Below are positions 32,601 to 42,751 of a DNA stretch of 64,000 nt, piece after piece (the first letter of the stretch is position 1; each line of letters opens with the position of its first letter). Position numbers and translations under genes: made by a program. This DNA comes from Maea johnstoni (lineage: Eukaryota > Annelida > Polychaeta > Spionida > Magelonidae): positions 24,560,599 through 24,624,598 of the forward strand of contig OZ012699.1 in assembly GCA_963942565.1 (NCBI GenBank), in the 5' to 3' direction. Under the pieces are notes generated by a model that was not told the DNA's origin, ran no database searches, and saw only the letters and a program-made list of their open reading frames with translations.

Positions 32601-35588
32601 TTATTTTCTCAGGATGGAAGGAGTTCATTACATGTAGCTGTGTGTTGGGGTCATGAAGCTATAGTTAAGGAACTTATCCAGGCCGGGGCTGATGTCAACC
32701 TGAGAACTGAGGTGAGTTAGCTTTAAGGCTAAGGAAAATGCTGTATGTTTCCTGTTACCAAACCCTAACAAGTGTTTAGTAAAAAAAACATGATTGGGCG
32801 CTGCAAGCATGGATGGGTTGAGTGATAACAGCTTTAGCAGTAATCCATTAAACAAAACTTCACAATTTTTCAATTTTTCCTAAAAACATGTTTATATTTT
32901 GTAATGGGATGTTTATTTTAAGTGAAGTTGTTTCACAGGGTCATGAGGCTCTAGTTAAGAAGCTTGTCCAGGACTGGGCTGATCTCAATCTGAGAGACCC
33001 GGTGAATAAGTTTGATGTGTTTCCTGTTTTAATATTTCCTAAGGTGTCTGTGTGTATTATTTTCTCTGTTTGTATTTTCTCAGGATGGACAGAGTTGTTT
33101 ACATGAAGCTGCATGGCGGGGTCATGACACTATAGTTAAGGAACTTATCCAGGCCGGGGCTGATGTCAACCTGAGAAGTGAGGTAAGTTAGATTTAAGGC
33201 TAAAAAAATGCTGTTTGTTTCCTGTAACCCAACCCCAACAAGTGTTTAGTAAAAAAAATGGGTTGGGCGCTGCAGGCATTGATGGGTTAAGTGATAAGAA
33301 CTTTATTGGTGATCGATAAAGGAAAACTTCATATTTTTTATATTTTTCCTAAAAAGATGTTTGTATTTTGTAATGGAATGTTTCTTCAAAGTGAAGCTGT
33401 GTCTAGTTAAGAAGCTTGTCCAGGACTGGGCTGATTTCAATCTGAGAGACCTGGTGAATAAGGCATAAAAAAGGTTTGATGTGTTTCCTGTTTCAATATT
33501 TCCTAAGGAGTCTGTGTGTATTATTTTCTCAGGCTGGACAGAGTTGTTTACATGAAGGTGCGTCCCGGGGTCATGACGCTATAGTTAAGGAACTTATCCA
33601 GGCCGGGGCTGATGTCAACCTGAGAGACAAGGTGAGTTAGCTTTAAGGCTAAGAAAATGCTGTTTTGTTCCTGTAACCAAACCCCAACAAGTGTTTAGAA
33701 AAAAAACTTGATTGGGCGCTGCAGACATGGATGGGTTAAGTAATAACAGCTTTATTAGTAATCCATTAAACAAAACATCATAATTTTTCAATTTTTCCTA
33801 AAAACATGTTTATATTTTGTAATGGAATGTTCATCTTAAGTGAATTTGTGTCACAGGGTCATGAGGCTCTATTTATGAGCCTTGTCCAGGACTGGGCTGA
33901 TCACAATCTGAGAGACCCGTTGAATAAGGCATAAAAACGGTGTGATGTGTTACCTGTTTCAATATTTCCTAAGGAGTCTGTATTTTCGCAGGTTGGAGAG
34001 AGTTGTTTATATGCAGCTGTGTTGCGGGGTCATGACGCTACAGTTAAGGAACTTATCCAGGCTGGGGCTGATGTCAACCTGAGGAACGACGTAAGTTAGC
34101 TTTAAAGCTAAAAGAATGCTGTTTGTTTTCTGTAACCAAACCCATCAAGTGTTCAGTAAAAAAACTTGATTGGGCGCTGCAGGCATGGCTGGGTTAAGTG
34201 ATAACAGCTTTATTAGCAATCCATAAAGGAAAACTTCATATTTTTTCAATTCTTCCTAAAAACATATTTATATTTTGTAATGGAATGTTTATTAAAAGTG
34301 AAGTTGTGTCTAGTTAGGAAGCTTGTCCAGGATTGGGCTGATCTCAATCTGAGAGATCCGATGAATAAGGCATAAAAAAGGTTTGATGTGTTTCCTTTTT
34401 CAATATTTCCTAAGGAGTCTGTTTGTATTTTCTTAGGCTGGACAGAGTTGTTTACATGCAGCTGCGTCGGGGGGTCATGACGCTACAGTTAAGAAACTTA
34501 TCCAGGCCGGGGCTGATGTCAACCTGAGAAGCAACGTAAGTTAGCTTTAAGGCTAAAAAAAATGCTGTTTGTTTCCTGTAACCAAACCCCAACAAGTGTT
34601 TAGTAAAAAAAAACTCGATGCAGGCATGGCTGGGTTAAGTGATAACAGCTTTATTAGTAATCCAATAAACAAAACTTCATAATTTTTTTAGTTTTTCCTA
34701 AAAACATTGATATATTTTGTAATGGAATGTTTATTTTAAGTGAAGCTGTGTCACGGGGTCATGAGGATGTAGTTAAGAAGCTTGTCCAGGACTGGGCTGA
34801 TCTCAATCTGAGAGACCTGGTGAATAAGGCATAAAAAAGGTTTGATGTGCTTCCTGTTTCAATATTTCCTAAGGAGTCCATTTGTATTTTCTCAGGGTGG
34901 ATTGAGTTGTTTACATGGAGCTGCGTGGTGGGGTCATGACGCTACAGTTAAGGGACTTATCCAGGCGGGGGCTGATGTCAACCTGAGAAACAAGGTGAGT
35001 TAGCTTTAAGGCTAAAAAAATTGTTTGTTTCCTGTAACCCTACCCTAACAAGTTTTTATTCAAAAACATCTTGCCCTTCCAACTTCAAATCAACTTAAAA
35101 TATACCTTTCGAAAAAATATACTTTGACTTTTTTGTTCAGACCGTTATAGGAAACAAACTCTTTATTATACCTCATGCTTGTATATGTCTTGATTGACTG
35201 AACATCTTTCTGCAATATCATAGAAAGACAAAAAGTAAAACAAATAAAAATAATAATAATAATGATAAAATAATAATGATTATAATAATAATAATAATGA
35301 TAATAATAATGATGATAATAATAATAATATTAATAAAAAAATAATGATAATAATAATGACAATACTAAAAGGTTATAATAATTATTATAATAGTGATAAT
35401 AATGATAAAAAATACTAATTATAATGACATTAATAATGAAAATAATGATTATGATATTTAAAATGATAATGATAATAAGAGTAATGATACTACTACTGCT
35501 AATACTGCTACTACTAATAATAATAATAATAACAATAATGATAATAATAATAATAATAATAATTATATTAATAATAAAAATAATAATG

Positions 35589-35631
<43 letters not shown>

Positions 35632-38055
35632 AAATAATTATGATAGTAATAAAACAAAGTTTTATTTATCAAAATTATTTCATGATATGATAGTAGGGCA
35701 GTTAAGGAAAAAATTGTGCACTTTGGGGTAGAAGCATAAAACTTAGTACAATTATAGTTTACAGAATGCTAAAAAAATTGGAAGGGGTCACAAGCTGTAG
35801 GTCACCCCTATGATCTACTTCTGGGCCATTTAGGTCATAAACGACATTCTTGGTGATTTTACATGTGAGACACCTTCTTTAAACTGAGTAGAAGCATGAA
35901 TCACCATGCAAAAGAATTGCTTTCTATTTAACATTGCCATCACAAGAATTCTTCTTGCAATAACCAGAGGCCATAGGCACAACATTGCTGTTCATTTTCA
36001 AGATCTTGTTTTACGTTCAAAGTCATCATAAACGGTTAGATAACAATTGGTAATGTTAAAAGTAATAATAATATTAATATTAATGATAATAATTGTTATG
36101 ATGATAATAAAAATAATAATAATGATAATTAAAGTAATGGTTATAATAATAGTAACACACACCTTTTCAGGCTCGCCCATTGAGGCGTCGTTGACTATGA
36201 CTCAAACTATGGCAATGTGCAGTGCTTTTGAACATGTTATGAATGGAAAAGGCGCTATGTAAATTCCAATTATTATTATTATTATTATTATCATTAATAA
36301 CGATAGTTATAATAATCTGTAATAATAATGAGTCTAGTTATACAATCCTTGCACCTTGCACCTCATATCATGTAGGTGAGAGTACTTGTATTAAGATTGT
36401 AAATGCGATACCCAAAACTGATATCAAATTGAGAAGGGTGCCTTATCAGTTACCGCATTTCTCTGTGTCTAGTGTTATCTGGATATATGATACTTGAAAA
36501 ATAAATAATTAATCATAAATTGGATTGCTATTTAAAAGGGATTTGTTAGATCAACTTTTATCCTTCAAATGTTTTCTGAAAATTGCATTTGTTAGAGACA
36601 TATCGCTAGAAATAGGAGATTCTCGGAGGCTAAACACATGAATGTGTAAAGATCTCTTCTACCGGTACTGCTAGTTGGTATGAACTTGACATATCTGCTG
36701 CCCGGGCCTTTTTGCTAATTACTAGCACACTTTCTGCAGTTGGCAGTGCTGAATTTTACTAGATTATGTCACTTTGGAACCGGGCACGCAGCATCATTGA
36801 AATATTGTTAAGTGTTGATATTCTTAAGGAGATATTGGTATTGTAATGAAAAGATTCTGTGGAGGCGCTTATAGAGTCCAATGAGAATCAACACCAGAGA
36901 TAAGGTAATATAGAGGGGAAGACAGTACATTGTCAAAGGTACCATGGTGTCTAGCAGAGATTTTGTGGAGTCACTTATATAGTCAGGAGTGGGAGTCAAC
37001 GCCAGAGATAAGGTAATATAGAGGGGAAGACAGTACATTGTCAAAGGTACCATGGTGTCTAGCTGAGATTTTGTGGAGTTGCTCATGGAGTCATAAGCGA
37101 AAGTCAACGCCAGATATAAGGTAACATAAAGGGGGAGACAGTATATTGTCACATCTACAATGGTGTCTAGCAGAGATTCTGTGGAGTTGCTCATGGAGTC
37201 ATAAGCGAAAGTCAACGCCAAATATAAGGTAACATAAAGGGTACCATAGTGCTAGCAGAGATTCTGTGGAGGCGCTTATAGAGTAAGGAGTGAGAATCAA
37301 CGCCAGAGATAAGGTAACATAAAGGGGAAGACAGTACATTGTCAAATGTACCATGGTGTCTAGCAGAGATTCTGTGGAGGCACTTATAGAGTCAGGAGCA
37401 AGAGTAAACGCCAGAGATGAGGTAACATAAAGGGGAAGACAGTACATTGTCACAGGTACCATGGTGTCTAGCAGAGATTTTGTGAAGGCGCTTATAGAGT
37501 CAGGAGTGAGAGTCAACGCCAGAGATAAGGTAACATAAAGCAGAAGATAGGAAAGTTTTATTTTAATCATATGTAGGGATGGATATATCTAAGAATGAAA
37601 CAGTGCAGTATTATGATATGATTACTGATGAAATTGTGCTTTTATCAGTACTTAATTGCATTATCACTTTCATAATTTTGTTTTGAATAGTCATGTTTAG
37701 GATCTTAGACAATGTCTTATGATAACTTCACAGTGGTTAGTATTTTGAGCATGAAGTGGAAGATAGTATTTTTTTGTTTTAATCATATGTACTGAGACTT
37801 GTGAATCTTTTGGTTTGTTGCTTTGATTTGAAATGTGTGTCTTATTGAGTGAATGAGTACTGCATGGATAAACAATTAATATCATTGTTTTTTTCATTCT
37901 TATTTTTAATTTATTTCATTTTGTTTCATTTTTTTTAATTTGTTTTACTTTAATTTCATTCTTATTTCATTTCATTACATTTATTTTATTCTATTTTATT
38001 TCATTTTATGCTACTTAATTATATTTCATTTTCATTATTATTATCATTATTATTA

Positions 38056-38114
<59 letters not shown>

Positions 38115-38226
38115 TTCATTATTATTATTAGTAGTATTATAATTATTGTTATCATTATTATTATTATTATTATTATTATTAATATTATTATTATTATTAT
38201 AATTATTTATGTTATCATTACTACTA

Positions 38227-38270
<44 letters not shown>

Positions 38271-38497
38271 GTTATAATTACTATTATTATCATTATTATT
38301 GTTATTATTATTATTATTGTTCTTGTTGTTATTATTATTATCACTTTTCTTATTATAATTATTATTATTATTATAATTATTATTATTAATATTAATATCA
38401 TTGCTATTATTATTACTATTATTATTATTATTATTATTATAGATGCCATTATCATTATTATTATCATTATTATTATTATTATTGTTATTATTATTAA

Positions 38498-38559
<62 letters not shown>

Positions 38560-38570
38560 CTATTATTAGC

Positions 38571-38622
<52 letters not shown>

Positions 38623-38996
38623 TGTTTTATTTTTTTATTTCCAGAGTGCAAGTAGCCCTCTCCATGAGGCAATAAGGGGAGGCCATAACACAGTGATGAG
38701 GACTCTTATAAAACATGGAGCTGATGTCAATCTGAAGCCATTGGTAAAAACTCATGACAAACAGAAAAACAAACAATAACATTTTGATGTATTTCTTTGG
38801 AAGGACTTAGATTTCTTTCAACATCTTTACTTGAGGCTAATTTGTCAACTACAGATATATAGTGAGGGCATTCTTAGCATATTTTATAATTTCATTTCTT
38901 AAAAAATTCTGGGACTAAATTTAGCCTCTTGTCAAAGAGCAGGGACTCTGGAGCTTTGCTATATCGTCCAATATATCAGTGTGACTTGCTAATAAT

Positions 38997-39042
<46 letters not shown>

Positions 39043-39065
39043 GTAATAGTAATAATAGTAATAAC

Positions 39066-39102
<37 letters not shown>

Positions 39103-40252
39103 GTAATAATGATATTAATGCCATCAGGCCTTGATATCTTAGCACGTGCAAGCTTAACCTCTTAACACTGTTGCTGAAATAAATCAATTAGATAAATATT
39201 TGAGGTAGATGTGTGGATTGAGTTTTGACCATTACTTCATTATTATTTTTTGAAAAATGTTCTTAGGAAAAGCACATTTTTGGGGGTTAAGATCAGATCA
39301 GAGAAAAAACCCTGATTTTACCCCTCCTTAATATACTCAATACTATATGCCTGTTGTGGAGTTTTTGAAACTGACAACTATATTTTTTTGTTCATTTTCA
39401 CTAATTGATATATAAGGATGACGAAAAATGCATTTTAACAGCTCTTCTTAATAAGGCTTTCCAATTGTTCATGTTTGTTTCTATACTCCTTCCAATACCC
39501 TTAATCATCATATTTCTCACATCAGTGAGATGTTGCAAAGTACCTCAGTTGGTAGGTTGTTGGACTAGCAATCAGTAGGTCACTGGTTCAATTTCCGGCC
39601 TGGTCACTTTGGTCTGTAGTTTATTCCATATTGCCCCATTCTACCCATCTGGAAAATGGGTACCTAACATTAATAAGGCAGTGCTTAGAGTTTATTCGCT
39701 TTAAGCTACCAGCCGCTCAGGAATATCCCTCGGGGGATTTGAATGTTTTTTGTGTGTACAGGCCTGCTAGGGAAGGAAGGTTGTGTGAGCACTTTGGTGG
39801 ATACAAGAATCTAAACAGAATACCTTTTTACCTTTACTCTTTAAAATACTTCTGTAACACCACAAGTATGACTGGATCAATAAAATATGTGAAAAATATT
39901 CTCTTTTATTCAGAATTCCACAACAATGTCACTGTTGCTTCGACACAAAGGATTTTCTTCTGAAGCCCTCCACCTATTATTGAAAGTTGGATATCGAATC
40001 ACAACGGACGATTTTGTCTCATCGAAAACAGGGAAATTTTCCTCTTCTACACCTGGACATACACTGGGGGATGTGATATTACAACAACAAGGAAAAGTCC
40101 CATTGTTGAGCCAGATTTCTCGGACTCGAATTCGGGAACATTTGAATGACTGTCATGGAGGGCGGGGTTTGTTAAGGACAGTTTCTCAGCTGCCCCTCCC
40201 ACCTCTAGTGAGGGAGTTTATGTTGCTCAAAGAGGAGCTAGAAACAACTTGA
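20494..40252 (+). CDS. ASB-like gene 2 with expanded ankyrin cassette array
   Basis: Usable exons are 20494..20622, 26412..26510, 29929..30003, 31427..31525, 31882..31980, 32613..32711, 33084..33182, 33533..33631, 33992..34090, 34437..34535, 34896..34994, 38645..38743 and 39914..40252. Together they would encode about 510 residues, with ten full ankyrin repeats, one shortened repeat and the SOCS box. Exon 4 (30381..30478) is 98 nt and exon 5 is lost. Because all introns are phase 0, skipping both keeps the frame. The role is inferred from the ASB family: Cul5 ligase substrate receptor. Whether all cassettes are included in one mRNA cannot be told from the sequence. A decaying paralogue is the alternative reading. 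Confidence 0.72.
20741..21775. mobile_element. 1.03-kb insertion with CAGGG/CTCTG ends (block A)
   Basis: The element starts CAGGGAG and ends CTCTG. It is flanked by CCATAAC at 20734..20740 and 21776..21782. Block B has the uninterrupted site with a single CCATAAC (46347..46353), which proves insertion. The ends fit the hAT pattern although the duplication reads as 7 bp. It contains an inverted MITE-G and no transposase. Confidence 0.82.
20908..21382 (-). mobile_element. MITE-G nested in the 1.03-kb insertion (block A)
   Basis: The reverse complement of the element at 16441..16903, with G-run/CACTTGGGTA termini. In the block C copy the flanks are TAAGACA on both sides, again a 7-bp duplication; here the left flank has changed. 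Confidence 0.8.
21783..24372. other. Gene 2 intron 1, shared with block C
   Basis: Noncoding in appearance. It is very similar to 53556..56147, and the first 420 bp also match block B. Open frames such as 23253..23540 are kept in both copies only because the duplication is recent; no domain is recognised. Confidence 0.5.
24373..24593 (-). CDS. Candidate antisense first coding exon (block A)
   Basis: The - strand ATG at 24593 opens about 73 codons (MGVQHHSEEAAFTARYKQTH...) and meets a strong donor-like GTGAGA just before the stop. The counterpart at 56148..56368 is also open but differs by about six bases, all changing the protein, which gives no sign of purifying selection. No homologue is recognised. 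Confidence 0.25.
24935..25249 (+). repeat. Dispersed repeat family R2, second copy
   Basis: Alignable with 18455..18777 from GCAATCAGAATTGTAGCATG to the GCCAGCATCATAT terminus. Block C lacks it at the corresponding place (about 56400..56560), so it marks a difference between A and C. Confidence 0.7.
25500..25516. repeat. Poly-C tract
   Basis: A run of about 17 C, with a similar run in block C at about 56808..56822. Confidence 0.9.
25759..26275. mobile_element. mariner-type MITE, 517 bp
   Basis: The left end CAGGTGAACTTGGATATGAC is inverted at the right end as ATCCGAGTTCACCTG. Both ends abut TA (25757..25758 and 26276..26277). Block C has the empty site near 57055..57072 with a single TA. 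TA targets and inverted ends fit Tc1/mariner. The interior repeats TCCGTCATATGCA-like modules and has no transposase. Confidence 0.85.
26412..26510 (+). CDS. Gene 2 exon 2 (ankyrin repeat)
   Basis: The acceptor CATTTCAG and donor GTTAGA bound DEGTLLQEAVGNGNIAMV then KLLLQANADVNSADK. It differs from the gene 1 exon by a few residues only. Confidence 0.9.
26511..29928 (+). other. Gene 2 intron 2
   Basis: 26511..27548 is nearly identical to 57593..58633 of gene 3, where the LINE interrupts it. From 27549 to 29780 the - strand between about 28330 and 27000 reads as protein-like fragments broken by stops. This suggests an old decayed coding element of unknown family. Confidence 0.45.
28848..29045. 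mobile_element. Diverged relative of the piggyBac-like MITE
   Basis: It shares CCTTATGCTGCTGGTGG, TACAAAATGATGC and GGGTACTCATCTGA with 14151..14355. TTAA flanks are no longer clear. Confidence 0.6.
29929..30003 (+). CDS. Gene 2 exon 3 (shortened ankyrin repeat)
   Basis: The acceptor GCCTTTAG and donor GTGAGC bound 25 codons, EGRCALHFAARLGHCAKV then EVNKQAM. Compared with gene 1 exon 3, eight codons around the second helix are missing in frame, so this repeat is unlikely to fold normally. A partial copy of the exon's 5' end lies just upstream (about 29870..29902). Confidence 0.75.
30381..30478 (+). pseudogene. Gene 2 exon 4, frame-disrupted ankyrin exon
   Basis: The acceptor TTTTCTCAG and donor GTGAGT are intact, but the exon is 98 nt instead of 99. 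One base is missing in the G-run at about 30412..30416, after NGQSSLHEAV. Inclusion would shift the frame; skipping would not. Confidence 0.8.
30505..31270. repeat. 91-92-bp minisatellite
   Basis: About eight units contain CCAAGACCTAC (at 30745, 30836, 30927, 31019, 31111 and 31203) and CAAGACGCGTTCGG-like modules. The right-hand end was carried into the block duplication that starts at about 31227. Confidence 0.9.
31427..31525 (+). CDS. Gene 2 ankyrin cassette 1
   Basis: 33 codons, DGRSSLHVAVCWGHDAIV then KELIQAGADVNLRTE, between TTTTCTCAG and GTGAGT. Near-twin of cassette 3, its duplicate (one residue different, D to E). Confidence 0.85.
31752..31814 (+). pseudogene. Half-exon between cassettes 1 and 2
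   Basis: GGT-CAT-GAG... encodes GHEALVKKLVQDWADLNLRD plus P in 63 nt, between an acceptor-like TTTCACAG and a donor-like GTGAAT. It is the 3' two thirds of an ankyrin exon whose 5' third has decayed. Its duplicate is at 32939..33001. Similar relics without an acceptor lie near 31297, 32193, 32486, 33396, 34301 and 34755. Confidence 0.6.
31882..31980 (+). CDS. Gene 2 ankyrin cassette 2
   Basis: 33 codons, AGRSCLHEAAWRGHDTIV then KELIQAGADVNLRSG, with donor GTAAGT. Confidence 0.85.
32327..32412 (+). pseudogene. Truncated ankyrin cassette at duplication junction
   Basis: It begins DGQSCLHEAVWRGHDAIV with an intact acceptor, but is joined to minisatellite sequence after GADVN and has no donor. 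It cannot serve as an internal exon. Confidence 0.85.
32613..32711 (+). CDS. Gene 2 ankyrin cassette 3
   Basis: 33 codons, DGRSSLHVAVCWGHEAIV then KELIQAGADVNLRTE, with donor GTGAGT. Confidence 0.85.
33084..33182 (+). CDS. Gene 2 ankyrin cassette 4
   Basis: 33 codons, DGQSCLHEAAWRGHDTIV then KELIQAGADVNLRSE, with donor GTAAGT. Confidence 0.85.
33533..33631 (+). CDS. Gene 2 ankyrin cassette 5
   Basis: 33 codons, AGQSCLHEGASRGHDAIV then KELIQAGADVNLRDK, with donor GTGAGT. Confidence 0.85.
33857..33919 (+). pseudogene. Half-exon between cassettes 5 and 6
   Basis: Same type as 31752..31814, with an acceptor-like GTCACAG, but the donor position reads TTGAAT, so it is not a usable exon. Confidence 0.6.
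33992..34090 (+). CDS. Gene 2 ankyrin cassette 6
   Basis: 33 codons, VGESCLYAAVLRGHDATV then KELIQAGADVNLRND, with acceptor TTTTCGCAG and donor GTAAGT. The usual L-H is L-Y here. Confidence 0.85.
34437..34535 (+). CDS. Gene 2 ankyrin cassette 7
   Basis: 33 codons, AGQSCLHAAASGGHDATV then KKLIQAGADVNLRSN, with donor GTAAGT. Confidence 0.85.
34896..34994 (+). CDS. Gene 2 ankyrin cassette 8
   Basis: 33 codons, GGLSCLHGAAWWGHDATV then KGLIQAGADVNLRNK, with donor GTGAGT. This is the last cassette before a microsatellite-rich intron. Confidence 0.85.
35243..35655. repeat. (AAT)n-rich microsatellite
   Basis: AAT/GAT trinucleotide tract. Shorter tracts follow at 36055..36155 and 36270..36335. Confidence 0.95.
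35656..36840 (+). other. Gene 2 intron sequence
   Basis: No gene or clear element seen apart from short TAA tracts. Orthologous to the part of the gene 1 intron before exon 5. Confidence 0.5.
36845..37540 (+). repeat. 108-bp minisatellite made from the 3' half of ankyrin exon 5
   Basis: Units contain AGATTCTGTGGAGGCGCTTA, GAGTCAGGAG and GTCAACGCCAGAGATAAGGT, the second half of exon 5 plus its donor and about 50 bp of intron. The unit start CTAGC(A/T)GAGA falls at 36951, 37059, 37167, 37252, 37360 and 37468, mostly 108 bp apart. No copy has the exon's 5' half or acceptor, so exon 5 is lost in gene 2 while its donor is multiplied. Confidence 0.9.
38030..38622. repeat. (ATT)n/(AGT)n microsatellite, about 590 bp
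   Basis: Trinucleotide tract directly upstream of exon 6, longer than its gene 1 counterpart at 12895..13137. Confidence 0.96.
38645..38743 (+). CDS. Gene 2 exon 6 (ankyrin repeat)
   Basis: The acceptor TTTCCAG and donor GTAAAA bound SASSPLHEAIRGGHNTVM then RTLIKHGADVNLKPL. Confidence 0.9.
38996..39112. repeat. (AAT)n microsatellite
   Basis: AAT tract in the last intron of gene 2, absent at the gene 1 equivalent. Confidence 0.95.
39513..39855 (+). mobile_element. tRNA-derived SINE-like insertion
   Basis: 39526..39602 resembles a tRNA: an A-box-like CCTCAGTTGGTAGG, an anticodon-like loop CTAGCAA (AGC, Ala) and a B-box-like GGTTCAATTTCC. A body with ATCTGGAAAATGGGTACCT follows. Gene 1 lacks the segment between ATATTTCT and the CACCACAAGTATGACTGG sequence before exon 7, so it is an insertion. 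Exact ends are uncertain. Confidence 0.6.
39914..40252 (+). CDS. Gene 2 exon 7 (degenerate ankyrin repeat plus SOCS box)
   Basis: The acceptor TTTATTCAG opens 112 codons and TGA. It keeps PLLSQISRTRIREHL, QLPLPPLVREFMLL and all SOCS-box landmarks of gene 1. Differences fall mainly in the degenerate ankyrin part (for example GYRITTDDF versus GYRFSAEDF). Confidence 0.9.
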   Translation, partial: NSTTMSLLLRHKGFSSEALHLLLKVGYRITTDDFVSSKTGKFSSSTPGHTLGDVILQQQGKVPLLSQISRTRIREHLNDCHGGRGLLRTVSQLPLPPLVREFMLLKEELETT

Positions 40253-40907
40253 TGACACGCCGTATTGCCTATTTTTATGGATGTGACCACACGCCACTGT
40301 CACTTTTTGGGCTTGGAAGTGCTACCTGAGATTTAATACGCAGTTACGTGGGTCATTTACATCCTTGGCCTATTTTATTTCAAGATGTTATTCGTGGACG
40401 TGTGTATACCCAGTCGCTGACAGACATATGGATGACCGGTGCAGATATTAAATGTCTTCACTGTAGGTCAGAGATGGACTACTGGATTGCTGTCTACTTC
40501 TTAAGAACATAAATAGCTGAGGAAATAAGAGAGACAGAGTGAGAGAGAAAGAGAGACCAATGTGAGGCGTCATTCCCAGATTTGAAATGAATTTTTATTA
40601 AAATGATAAATCCTGAGTATCAAAGTGTTGATAGTAGATGGAGAAAGTTACCAACAGACCTGAGTTACTGACAATATCCTCATATGCTTTGAGCTGGACT
40701 CGATCGTTGTGAGGGAAGGGAGACTGCAAGTATTTTTAGTGAATCGCTTTAGACAGCTTTAGCATAGAGGCTTACAGAACAATGTGTGCAGCTAAAGAGC
40801 TCCAACAATTCTCCAAGTCTTACAGCACTGACATATTGAAGACTATCTTTCTGTTATATTCAGAAATATTGAGGTTAATAGTTAGCATCTCGGCCTATTG
40901 AGGAATT

Positions 40908-41482
<575 letters not shown>

Positions 41483-41971
41483 ATTACACATATTAGATTT
41501 CCTGCACCATATTATGTTACTTTTCGCTAGTAAACTTTGAATATCCTCATTTACTTGTAGTGATTCTTGTTGCCGCGTCCACAAACTGTTTATGGCAGCT
41601 TGAACATATAATACGATAGATAACATTATTGGTAGCACATTTCAACAGCAACTGTATCTTATCAATTTTTGTTGAAACAGATATGAATAATTATGCAAAT
41701 AAATACTCAATTTCATGTAAAGTGCTCTTTTGTTATGCTTGACAAAAGCGAATGAAAAAATGCATGTCTGTTTATATGGAATAAACACATTTTAAGCCCA
41801 AATGCTGTATTCCCAAATAAAAATTGACAATTTTCTCATTTAAATGATCTCATATTCTACCAGGTGTGTCGCTCAACATGGCCTAGGACCAAAAGCAATA
41901 GAAGGGAGTGTCCTTTGATTATTCTTATAACAGCAAATGTCATTTAGAAAACTCCATGCTCGGCAGATTGG

Positions 41972-42290
41972 AGTGATGTGATGAGAGCTAGTGCTAATAA
42001 TACAACCCACATTCACCAGATGGCAGCACCTGCTGTGGTGAGGGCTAGTACTGATAGTACACCCCACATTCACCAGATGGCAGCACCTGCTGTGGTGAGG
42101 GCTAGTACTGATAGTACACCCCACATCCACCAGATGGCAGCACCTGCTGTGGTGAGAGCTAGTACTGGTAATATACCCCACATCCGCCAGATGGCAGCAC
42201 CTGCTGTGGTGAGAGCTAGTGCTGATAATATACCCCACATTCGCCAGATGGCAGCATATAGTGTGGTGAGAGTTAGTGGAGATTATATAC
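41972..42290 (+). promoter_or_regulatory. CTCF-like minisatellite, block B left part
   Basis: Five 57-bp units. Two cores fit CC(A/G)CCAGATGGCAGC (about 42129 and 42186); three start TC instead of CC. Confidence 0.72.
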
Positions 42291-42751
42291 CCCCCCGGGG
42301 GGGGGGGGGTACTCAGGTACAGAGGGGGGCTGCACCCGCGTTACGTATTTCGCAGAAGAAGGGGTCTTTTTTGAGACCTCTGCATATCCGCGATTTTGTA
42401 AAAGAAGGGTACATTTTTGTACCCAGTTACGAAGTATGCAGGCTGAAAATCCCCTTACAATCCATGAAATATATGCGGCTCTGAGGCCGAGTGACTTCTG
42501 AACTGACTGGTCTTCTGAGTTTGCTGCCGCCACTTGCTGCCGCTAAAAAGGCAGAGGATTATAAAATATAAAGTTCAAATACGTGTTCCCGTTCATCCAA
42601 TGAAGGGGTGTTTATTTAGTGGAAAAAGTCAGCGTTTTGATTGAAATAAGGGTGTTTTTTTTGGCCAGAAATCAGTGCTTTAGGGGTACTTTTTTATTTT
42701 GATAACGAGCGTATGCGCCCCTGTAAATACCAGAGTGCGCCCGCTCCCGGG
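42291..42751 (+). mobile_element. MITE-G, block B
   Basis: Same insertion site as in A and C. The flanks TATATAC and AATATAC differ by one base. The left terminus keeps the full CCCCCCGGGG and G-run. Confidence 0.82.

Larger units (their letters stand above)
31227..33520 (+). repeat. Tandem duplication of a 1.19-kb cassette block
   Basis: 31227..32411 is repeated from 32412 with an offset of about 1186 bp. The junction fuses the ankyrin exon at 32327 to the minisatellite end at a shared TCAA. Confidence 0.85.

Noticed and set aside
39526-39602. Functional tRNA-Ala gene
   Set aside because: The anticodon stem has mismatches and the B box is off consensus (GGTTCAATTTCC). It sits at the head of a longer inserted body, so a tRNA-derived SINE fits better.
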